Origin: Treponema sp. UBA1793
Lineage (GTDB): Bacteria; Spirochaetota; Spirochaetia; Treponematales; Treponemataceae
Reading direction: 5' to 3'
Assembly: GCA_002314445.1 (NCBI GenBank)
Contig: DCFX01000086.1
Span: 642-18,528 of the forward strand
DNA length: 17,887 nucleotides
The translations under genes and the position numbers were made by a program. Of the stretch, positions 12,843 to 17,887 are shown piece after piece (positions within the stretch are counted from its first letter, which is position 1; each line of letters begins with the position of its first letter). Below the pieces are notes generated by a model. The model ran no database searches. It was given only the letters and a program-made list of their open reading frames with translations, and was not told where the DNA came from.

Positions 12843-14090
12843 TTATTTATTTTCAAACCGATGGTCTATAATCCTTTTTGTCTTTTTTTCGCTGCGCGGG
12901 AGATCGCCTATGCCTACTACTTTTATGGCGGGAGTCATATTCGTACGCTCCTTAAAGTGATAGGCGAGTGTAATCGCGGCTTCGGCTCGGTCGACTCCGT
13001 TTTCAACTTCGACAAAAATTGTCATCTGGTCGCGTCCGTCCGTGTGTTCTATTTCTGCACGGTATTCGCTCGATGTACCGGGAACGTCTTTAATCACTTC
13101 TTCTATGATACTTGGGAAAAGAATGCATCCTTTTACTTTTACCATATCGTCAGAGCGTCCCATAATTGCGCTTATCCGGGGATACTCCAATCCGCAGTAC
13201 GGACATGTTCCGGGAATGAACCGTGCAAGGTCGTGCGTGCGGAAGCGGAAGAGCGGTGCGCCTTCCTTTACAAGCGTAGTAAGGCATATTTCCCCGAGTT
13301 CGCCGTCTGGTACTGGAATGCCCGTCTGCGGATCGAGGATTTCGCAGTATATAAAATCATCCCAGAGATGGATGCCGTCCCCTCCGGGACAGTTGATTCC
13401 GATTCCCGGCCCGTATACTTCTGTAAGGCCGTAAATATCAAACAGCTCAATGTTGAATACATTTTTTATGCGCTGACGCATTTTGTCGCCCCAGCGCTCC
13501 GAGCCGATGATTCCTTTCTTAAGACATATCCTGTCGCGGAGGCCTCGTTTTTCAATTTCTTCTGCGAGTAGCAGGGCATAAGACGAAGTTGCTCCGAGCA
13601 CTGTCGATTTGAGGTCAATCATTATCTGAATCTGTTTATCTGTGTTGCCCGGTCCCATGGGGATAGCCATTGCGCCCATCTTTTCAGCGCCAAGCTGGAA
13701 GCCGATTCCTGCCGTCCACAATCCGTAACCGGGCGTAATCTGAATGCGGTCCCTGTCCGTCATACCTGCCGTCGTGTAGCAGCGTGCAAACATTGTCGCC
13801 CAGTCTTCAACGTCTTTTTGTGTGTACGGAATAATGACAGGCATACCTGTTGTTCCTGACGACGAATGAATCCGCACGATTTTTTCTTCCGGCACTGTAG
13901 AAAGCCCAAGAGGATAGGCAGACCGCAGGTCTTCCTTCGAGCTGAACGGTAGATTTTCAAAATCTGCCTGAGTTTTGATTGAATCTATATCGATTTCTGC
14001 AAATTTCTTCGCATAGAATCCGTCCTGTACCTGCATGACGCGTTTGAGCTGTACCTTTATCCGCTCAAGCTGTGTTTCCTTCATCTGCAT
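12843..14090 (-). CDS. paaK: phenylacetate-CoA ligase family (aryl-acetate:CoA ligase, AMP-forming)
   Basis: A 415-residue ANL-superfamily adenylate-forming enzyme. It couples phenylacetate or a similar aryl-acetate to CoA through an acyl-AMP. Motifs: ATP loop SSSGTTGMP (76-84), DIYGLTE (218-224), FRFRTHD (281-287), a Cys pair CPYC (296-299) in the usual region, GRSDDMVKVKG (311-321), and the C-terminal catalytic lysine region RSEKKTKRIID (399-409). The start at 14090 is chosen because GGAG lies 6 nt upstream; a longer frame reaching 14219 would run into iorB. The protein lacks the extra N-terminal residues (WxxExE...) of many PaaK enzymes. It follows iorAB by 46 nt, so its job is tied to aryl-pyruvate metabolism, running as an activating enzyme or as its partner in amino-acid fermentation. 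Confidence 0.9.
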   Translation of the reverse strand: MQMKETQLERIKVQLKRVMQVQDGFYAKKFAEIDIDSIKTQADFENLPFSSKEDLRSAYPLGLSTVPEEKIVRIHSSSGTTGMPVIIPYTQKDVEDWATMFARCYTTAGMTDRDRIQITPGYGLWTAGIGFQLGAEKMGAMAIPMGPGNTDKQIQIMIDLKSTVLGATSSYALLLAEEIEKRGLRDRICLKKGIIGSERWGDKMRQRIKNVFNIELFDIYGLTEVYGPGIGINCPGGDGIHLWDDFIYCEILDPQTGIPVPDGELGEICLTTLVKEGAPLFRFRTHDLARFIPGTCPYCGLEYPRISAIMGRSDDMVKVKGCILFPSIIEEVIKDVPGTSSEYRAEIEHTDGRDQMTIFVEVENGVDRAEAAITLAYHFKERTNMTPAIKVVGIGDLPRSEKKTKRIIDHRFENK

Positions 14091-14136
14091 ATGTTTCTCC
14101 TGTAAAAAGTAAAGCTGAATATGTCTGTTCCCTTTT

Positions 14137-14796
14137 TCATGAGGAATGTTTAATACCCTGTCTCCTGGGAAGGATTGCTGATTTGTGCGGCACTGCTGTT
14201 TGTTCTGCCGCTTGTGCACCGATAGCGAGCGCTTTTTCGTTTAGTGCCGCAAAATCCGGCTTTACGAGTACTTTGAGCGCAGCCTTCAGGTCGTCCATCG
14301 TAACGCCGAGCATACTGCTTGACGCTGCAGCGCCAAGCAGCAGTGTGTTTGCCGCTTTTGCCGAGCCGAGCTGCATACAAAGGGAATCTGTGTCGAGCAC
14401 CATAACCCGTGCCGCATGTTTTTTCAGGAACGTAATCATGCTTTCTGCATCGAATGTCTTTCCCGAAAGAGAAGCACTTACCGGCTGAACTGCTTTACAG
14501 CTTACGGCAATGACGCCGCCTTCCTTAAGATAGGCGATGTTGCGCACTGCTTCGCACGGCTCAAACGCGATTATCACGTCGGCTCCTCCATACGGAATAA
14601 GCGGTGAGGGTGCGTTGCTGCCCAGCCGGACATGGCTTACGACGGAACCTCCCCGCTGAGCCATGCCGATAGTTTCCGCAGAACGGACATGCACTCCCTT
14701 TGCAATCGCTGCCTGAGCTATGAGCTTTGCCGCGAGGACAGTTCCCTGACCGCCGACGCCGCATATAAGAATTGATTTGTCTGCCGATTCACTCAT
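14137..14796 (-). CDS. iorB: indolepyruvate:ferredoxin oxidoreductase, beta subunit
   Basis: A 219-residue gamma-type (pyruvate-ferredoxin oxidoreductase gamma-like) subunit of the two-subunit IOR complex. It begins with a nucleotide-fold signature, ILICGVGGQGTVLAAKLIAQ (9-28), followed by AETIGMAQRGGSVVSHVRLG (40-59), both characteristic of IorB. With IorA it converts arylpyruvates plus CoA to aryl-acetyl-CoA, CO2 and reduced ferredoxin. The ATG lies inside the end of iorA (8-nt overlap, ATGAGTGA), with GGAGG at 14803-14807, showing translational coupling. Length (usual about 190-220) and motifs are normal. The C-terminal tail is basic and poorly conserved in appearance. Confidence 0.93.
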   Translation of the reverse strand: MSESADKSILICGVGGQGTVLAAKLIAQAAIAKGVHVRSAETIGMAQRGGSVVSHVRLGSNAPSPLIPYGGADVIIAFEPCEAVRNIAYLKEGGVIAVSCKAVQPVSASLSGKTFDAESMITFLKKHAARVMVLDTDSLCMQLGSAKAANTLLLGAAASSSMLGVTMDDLKAALKVLVKPDFAALNEKALAIGAQAAEQTAVPHKSAILPRRQGIKHSS

Positions 14797-16648
14797 TTTC
14801 AGCCTCCGTATTTTCCGCAGTTATTGCGCTTACTGGACATACCTGTGAACACAAGCTGCATCCCGTGCAGAGGGAGGGTTCTATGAAAGCCTTTTTTTCT
14901 GCTGATTTGAATACGAGTGCGGGGCAGCCGAGTTCGTTTATGCACTTTCTGCATCCGATGCACTTTGTTTCGTCGACTGCCTGTTTTGGCTGTACAGTAT
15001 ATCCGGGGTTCTGTGCAAGTGCGATGCAGGGAGACTTGAAAATGACGGCACTTACGCCTTCCGAAGCTGCCGCCTCTTTTACCGCGGCAACCGAGCCTGC
15101 AAGATTAAAAGGATCGACTATAAGAACGGGATTAACACCCATTGCAGTAAGTATTTTTTCAATGCTTATTTTATTGACGATGTCGCCCATCATCGTAACG
15201 CCCGTTCCCGGGTGCGGTTGATGGCCCGTCATTGCTGTCGTGGAATTGTCGAGAATGCACAGTGTAATACAAGCCTGATTGTATACTGCGTTTACGACGC
15301 CGGTGAGGCCGGACGCAAAAAACGTCGAGTCACCGATAAACGAAAAACATTTTCTGTTGTTTTCCGCGTGGAAAAAACCCTGCGCCATCGTGATATCGGC
15401 TCCCATGCACAGGCACGTGTCGCACATATCGAGCGGCATGGCGTTGCCGAGCGTATAACAGCCGATATCACCACAGTATACTGTTTTTTCTCCTTTCATC
15501 GCCTGTTTTACGGCGTAGAAAGAACCCCGGTGGGGACAGCCGGCACAGAGAACGGGAGGCCGGACGGGAAGGTCAGGCGTATTTGCAGCCTGATCCGTTT
15601 CGCTGCTTCTGATTCCGTAGAAATATACAAGAGCGGCTTTTACCGATTCGACAGTGTTTTCACCCGCTTCCTGCACATCACCTGTTAATTTTCCGCGGAC
15701 CGTATTTCCCAGTTTGTATTTACCGCAGATGGATATCAGCCCTGATTCAAGTACCGGATCAAGTTCTTCCACTGCAAGAATTTCATCTGTTTTTGAAAGG
15801 AGTTCAAGCGCCTTTTTTTCAGGAAACGGGTAGGGTGTTCCGACTTTCATAACAAGTGCATCGTCTTTACCGATAAGTGACAGCGCTTCTTTTACGTATG
15901 CATAGCTTATTCCCGATGTAATAATGCCAAGTCTTTTCCCTGCTGCCAGTACTGCCATTCCTTCTATAAAATTGTATTTAATTGCCGAAAAAACGTCAGG
16001 AAGTATGTGTTCGTTGCGGTCGAATACGCGTTTGTGGTTAAGAAATGACGTACGCGGAAAAATCACCCATCTTTTTGTATCTTTAACAAAACCTTCGATT
16101 CTACGTGCCTTTGGGAGCGTCGGAATGTTCATACTTGCGTAGCTGTGGTCGACTCTTGTCGTGGGACGAAGAATGACAGGCGTGTTGTATTTTTCTGAGT
16201 AATCGAATGCATCCTGAATCATCTCATAAGCTTCTTCAGGAGAGGACGGATCAAAGACAGGCAGCTTTGAAAACTGTGCAAAAAGACGTGTGTCCTGTTC
16301 TGTCTGCGAAGAAATCGGCCCCGGGTCGTCGGCGGCTACTATGACCATGCCGCCTTTAACTCCCACATAGGACAGGCACATAACCGGATCAGACGCGACA
16401 TTTAGTCCCACCTGCTTCATGGTTACCAGAACCCGCGCACCTGCGTATGACGCGCCAGCAGCTACTTCGACTGCTGCTTTTTCATTTACCGACCATTCAA
16501 CGTATACACCTGTTTCTTTCCGGTATTTTGCAACGTATTCGATAATTTCCGATGACGGCGTTCCCGGATACCCTGATGCAAGGCCTATACCTGCCTGCAG
16601 TGCACCGAGTGCAATCGCCTGGTTGCCCATAATCATTTGTTCCGACAC
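14789..16648 (-). CDS. iorA: indolepyruvate:ferredoxin oxidoreductase, alpha subunit
   Basis: A 619-residue catalytic subunit. Order of parts: N-terminal pyrimidine-binding domain (GYPGTPSSEI at 26-35, WSVNEKAAVEVAAGAS at 52-67), middle domain, TPP-binding domain (CAGCPHRG at 368-375, GDIGCYTLG at 393-401, GDSTFFASG at 439-447), and a C-terminal bacterial-ferredoxin module with two [4Fe-4S] sets: C563, C566, C569, C575 and C594, C597, C600, C604-P605. Aryl-2-oxoacids from Trp, Phe and Tyr transamination are oxidised to aryl-acetyl-CoA, reducing ferredoxin; the enzyme is oxygen-sensitive and typical of anaerobes. The first motif set reads CxxCxxCx5C rather than CxxCxxCx3CP, as in known IorA proteins. 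The start is GTG 16648 (MSEQMIMGNQAIALG); an ATG at 16636 is an alternative. It heads the iorA-iorB-paaK operon. Confidence 0.95.
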   Translation of the reverse strand: MSEQMIMGNQAIALGALQAGIGLASGYPGTPSSEIIEYVAKYRKETGVYVEWSVNEKAAVEVAAGASYAGARVLVTMKQVGLNVASDPVMCLSYVGVKGGMVIVAADDPGPISSQTEQDTRLFAQFSKLPVFDPSSPEEAYEMIQDAFDYSEKYNTPVILRPTTRVDHSYASMNIPTLPKARRIEGFVKDTKRWVIFPRTSFLNHKRVFDRNEHILPDVFSAIKYNFIEGMAVLAAGKRLGIITSGISYAYVKEALSLIGKDDALVMKVGTPYPFPEKKALELLSKTDEILAVEELDPVLESGLISICGKYKLGNTVRGKLTGDVQEAGENTVESVKAALVYFYGIRSSETDQAANTPDLPVRPPVLCAGCPHRGSFYAVKQAMKGEKTVYCGDIGCYTLGNAMPLDMCDTCLCMGADITMAQGFFHAENNRKCFSFIGDSTFFASGLTGVVNAVYNQACITLCILDNSTTAMTGHQPHPGTGVTMMGDIVNKISIEKILTAMGVNPVLIVDPFNLAGSVAAVKEAAASEGVSAVIFKSPCIALAQNPGYTVQPKQAVDETKCIGCRKCINELGCPALVFKSAEKKAFIEPSLCTGCSLCSQVCPVSAITAENTEAENE

Positions 16649-16672
16649 TTGTTGTACCCCGTTTTACTTTTA

Positions 16673-16688
16673 ATAGTAATGTTACTAT
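16673..16688. promoter_or_regulatory. palindrome at the iorA transcription start, candidate operator
   Basis: ATAGTAA-TG-TTACTAT is a 16-bp dyad with 7-bp arms. It covers the predicted +1 of the iorA promoter (near 16684), a classic repressor position. The binding protein is unknown. Confidence 0.4.
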
Positions 16689-16690
16689 CT

Positions 16691-16719
16691 ATAATAACAT
16701 CAGCAGTACTATTTTGCAA
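16691..16719 (-). promoter_or_regulatory. iorA promoter
   Basis: On the minus strand TTGCAA (16719-16714), a 17-bp spacer and TATTAT (16696-16691) give a start near 16684 and a leader of about 36 nt before the GTG at 16648. Confidence 0.55.
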
Positions 16720-16762
16720 GAGTCTTTTCCAGCTGTTTGATATATCGTACAGATTCTTCTGC

Positions 16763-16790
16763 TGTACATTTTTTACTTTTGTGATATAAT
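16763..16790 (+). promoter_or_regulatory. promoter of the queuosine-precursor transporter
   Basis: A perfect TATAAT (16785-16790) preceded by TG (TGATATAAT, an extended -10) and by TGTACA (16763-16768) at 16-bp spacing puts the start near 16797, leaving an 80-nt leader. A hairpin GTACAG...CTGTAC (16747-16767) followed by ATTTTTT overlaps the -35 and could end transcripts entering from upstream. Confidence 0.55.
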
Positions 16791-16796
16791 GAAAAT

Positions 16797-16877
16797 CCGG
16801 CAGTTCGCAGTCCTTCCTGCCTTTCGGCACCATGCTGATAAAACAAAACCAGGTCAATTCACTTTTTTGGAGTTAGT
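16797..16877 (+). ncRNA. structured leader, candidate preQ1 riboswitch
   Basis: The 5' leader of the queuosine-precursor transporter can form hairpin A, GGCAG (16799-16803) with CUGCC (16817-16821) around loop UUCGCAGUCCUUC. It can also form hairpin B, CGGCA-CCA-UGCUG (16825-16837), followed by the A-rich tail AUAAAACAAAACCAGG (16838-16853). Loop CCU (16812-16814) can pair with tail AGG (16851-16853). Alternatively the first CGGCA (16798-16802) can take the UGCUG of hairpin B, which excludes both hairpins. Loop UCGCAGU and the A-rich tail closely recall the small class I preQ1 aptamer, while the inserted hairpin before the tail recalls class II. The gene downstream is a typical preQ1-regulon member. 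Shine-Dalgarno GGAG is at 16869-16872. Class assignment is unproven. Confidence 0.5.
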
Positions 16878-17597
16878 ATGTCTAACGAATTACTTCTCAT
16901 CGTGTCCCTCGTCGCATCTTTCGGAGGGCTTTTTCTGTTTTTCCGTTTGTTCGGAAAAGCGGGGTGTATGGCATGGACGGCAGTATGTACAATTCTTGCA
17001 AACGTCGAAGTCATGATCCTTGTAAATGCATTCGGTATGGAGCAGACGCTCGGCAATACATTGTTTGCATCGAGTTTTCTTGCAACGGATTTCCTCAGCG
17101 AATTGTACGGCAAAAAAGATGCCGACCGTGCCGTGTGGATCGGAATCGCGACGTCGTGCGCATTCATTCTGTTCTCGTCACTGTGGGTGCTCTACACTCC
17201 GTCTCCGAACGATTGGGCAATGGGCAGCATAAAAACGCTGTTTGCCCATACTCCCCGCATTCTGATTGCAAGTCTTGCCGGCTACGCGGTAAGTGAGCTG
17301 TTTGATGTATGGATGTATCACAAATGGTGGAACTTTACAAAAAAGAAGAGCGGCAGCAGCACGAAATATTTATGGCTCAGGAACAACGCATCGACGCTTG
17401 TAGCGCAGGCAGCTAATATTTTTATTTTCAATTTCGGTGCATTCTGGGGAATGTATGATATGAAAACGCTCTTATCAATCACTGCCGCGTGCTACGTGAT
17501 TTACGTATTTACCAGCCTTCTGGACACACCGTTCGTATATCTTGCAAGAAAAGTATACACAAAGCAGAAAGCTGAAGGGAAGTGGATAAGCGAATAA
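16878..17597 (+). CDS. yhhQ: queuosine precursor transporter, YhhQ family (Vut_1/DUF165)
   Basis: A 239-residue membrane protein with about six to seven helices that would import preQ0/preQ1 (or queuine) for the queuosine modification of tRNA. The family signature is LFASSFLATDFLSELYGKKD (62-81, ATDxLxExYGKKxA type), followed by the Arg-containing helix start (RAVWIGIATS). Conserved-looking charged and Asn residues occur late in the chain (LRNNASTLVAQAANIFIFNF at 166-185, SLLDTPFVYLARKVY). Length is normal for YhhQ. GGAG lies 5 nt before the ATG. The gene is monocistronic, with its own promoter, a structured leader that may sense preQ1, and a terminator. No que biosynthesis genes are adjacent, which suits a salvage lifestyle. 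Confidence 0.9.
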   Translation: MSNELLLIVSLVASFGGLFLFFRLFGKAGCMAWTAVCTILANVEVMILVNAFGMEQTLGNTLFASSFLATDFLSELYGKKDADRAVWIGIATSCAFILFSSLWVLYTPSPNDWAMGSIKTLFAHTPRILIASLAGYAVSELFDVWMYHKWWNFTKKKSGSSTKYLWLRNNASTLVAQAANIFIFNFGAFWGMYDMKTLLSITAACYVIYVFTSLLDTPFVYLARKVYTKQKAEGKWISE

Positions 17598-17605
17598 CTT
17601 ATGGG

Positions 17606-17628
17606 AACCTCTGTAAAGTGAGGTTTTT
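17606..17628 (+). terminator. intrinsic terminator after the transporter gene
   Basis: AACCTC (17606-17611) pairs with GAGGTT (17620-17625) around an 8-nt loop, followed by TTT and more T/G. It ends the plus-strand transporter transcript; no T-run is present on the minus strand. Confidence 0.6.
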
Positions 17629-17637
17629 GTGATGCCC

Positions 17638-17805
17638 TTATTTCTTTCCTTTGTTTTTGCTGCGCATCAGCTCGATCTGTTTCTGCTTTTCCTCGGTGAG
17701 AAAATCATCGAGGATTGTAATTTGAACTTTTTGATTCGGTTTTATAGAATGCGGCTCGAGCGGTACAAAAGTTTTTCCGTCAAAATATACTTCAATAGTT
17801 GCCAT
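17638..17805 (-). CDS. small antitoxin-like protein (AF2212/DUF104-like), orphan
   Basis: A 55-residue protein: MATIEVYFDGKTFVPLEPHS then IKPNQKVQITILDD, a charged helix (FLTEEKQKQIELM) and a basic tail (RSKNKGKK). The opening, Ile-Glu-x-x-Tyr-x-x-Gly-x-Phe-x-Pro-Leu-Glu-Pro with a following KVxITI strand, resembles the short DUF104/AF2212-like antitoxins that pair with PIN-domain toxins. Start at 17805: GGAGG sits about 8 nt upstream, while a TTG at 17826 lies before that Shine-Dalgarno. No toxin gene follows; the downstream minus strand is the 3' end of the convergent transporter. It may therefore be a solitary antitoxin, or its toxin may lie upstream off the window. The family call rests on a short pattern only. 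Confidence 0.6.
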   Translation of the reverse strand: MATIEVYFDGKTFVPLEPHSIKPNQKVQITILDDFLTEEKQKQIELMRSKNKGKK

Positions 17806-17887
17806 ACCATGCCTCCGTGTGAACAACAGTACATCTATATCGATTACAGTTTACCTTTATAAAAAAGCAGGTCATTTTCCGCGATTT

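Noticed and set aside
12738..13571. 277-residue plus-strand frame opposite paaK
   Set aside because: It starts inside the terminator hairpin and lies antisense to a gene with all adenylate-forming motifs.
14091..14219. 43-residue N-terminal extension of PaaK
   Set aside because: It would overlap the end of iorB and contains no family residues; the Shine-Dalgarno fits the ATG at 14090.
17844..17885. Possible C-terminal tail of another minus-strand gene (IAENDLLFYKGKL then stop)
   Set aside because: Only 14 codons are visible; too short to call as a feature, so it is noted with the antitoxin finding.
1..17887. CRISPR arrays, tRNA or rRNA genes, prophage modules
   Set aside because: No regularly spaced repeats, no tRNA cloverleaf with a TTCRA-type arm, no rRNA-like sequence and no phage structural genes were seen.

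Overview
The window reads as chromosome of a Gram-negative, probably host-associated anaerobe. My best guess is a Treponema-like spirochaete, inferred from moderate GC content, a CUT1 sugar importer with AraC control, a small exported protein ending like an outer-membrane barrel, and an oxygen-sensitive 2-oxoacid:ferredoxin oxidoreductase. The genus was not tested by any search.

Left edge (1-385): the 5' part of a decayed IS200/IS605 element on the minus strand. It has a tnpA start with a ribosome-site-sequestering stem, then a small end hairpin, then further hairpins before the first host gene.

Sugar-use locus (386-7341): a cytoplasmic family-31 glycoside hydrolase (minus) is divergent from an AraC-type regulator. 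The regulator is followed by a solute-binding protein and two ABC permeases. The layout suggests import of an oligosaccharide or glycoside and intracellular hydrolysis, controlled by the AraC protein. No ATPase gene is present, so a shared MsmK/MalK-type ATPase elsewhere is implied. The first permease carries a long insertion between its first two membrane segments, and that insertion contains a diverged internal duplication.

Middle (7393-11193): an NfeD-like membrane protein (minus) is divergent from a deoD purine nucleoside phosphorylase. Then come an unrecognised secreted protein with a strong terminator and a two-gene unit (a nucleotidyltransferase and a probable outer-membrane protein). 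Three genes (GH31, nfeD-like, deoD) have a perfect TATAAT box 6-9 nt before the start codon and no Shine-Dalgarno, which suggests leaderless mRNAs.

Right part (11372-17887): a GPH-type MFS symporter converges on an iorA-iorB-paaK operon for aryl-pyruvate oxidation and aryl-acetate/aryl-acetyl-CoA interconversion. The operon is divergent from a YhhQ-family queuosine-precursor transporter. The transporter's ~80-nt leader folds into two hairpins plus an A-rich tail and resembles a preQ1 riboswitch. The window closes with a small orphan antitoxin-like gene on the minus strand.

The two items most worth checking are the candidate preQ1-sensing leader at 16797-16877 and the duplicated insertion domain in the sugar permease. 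No wholly new multi-gene system is evident.
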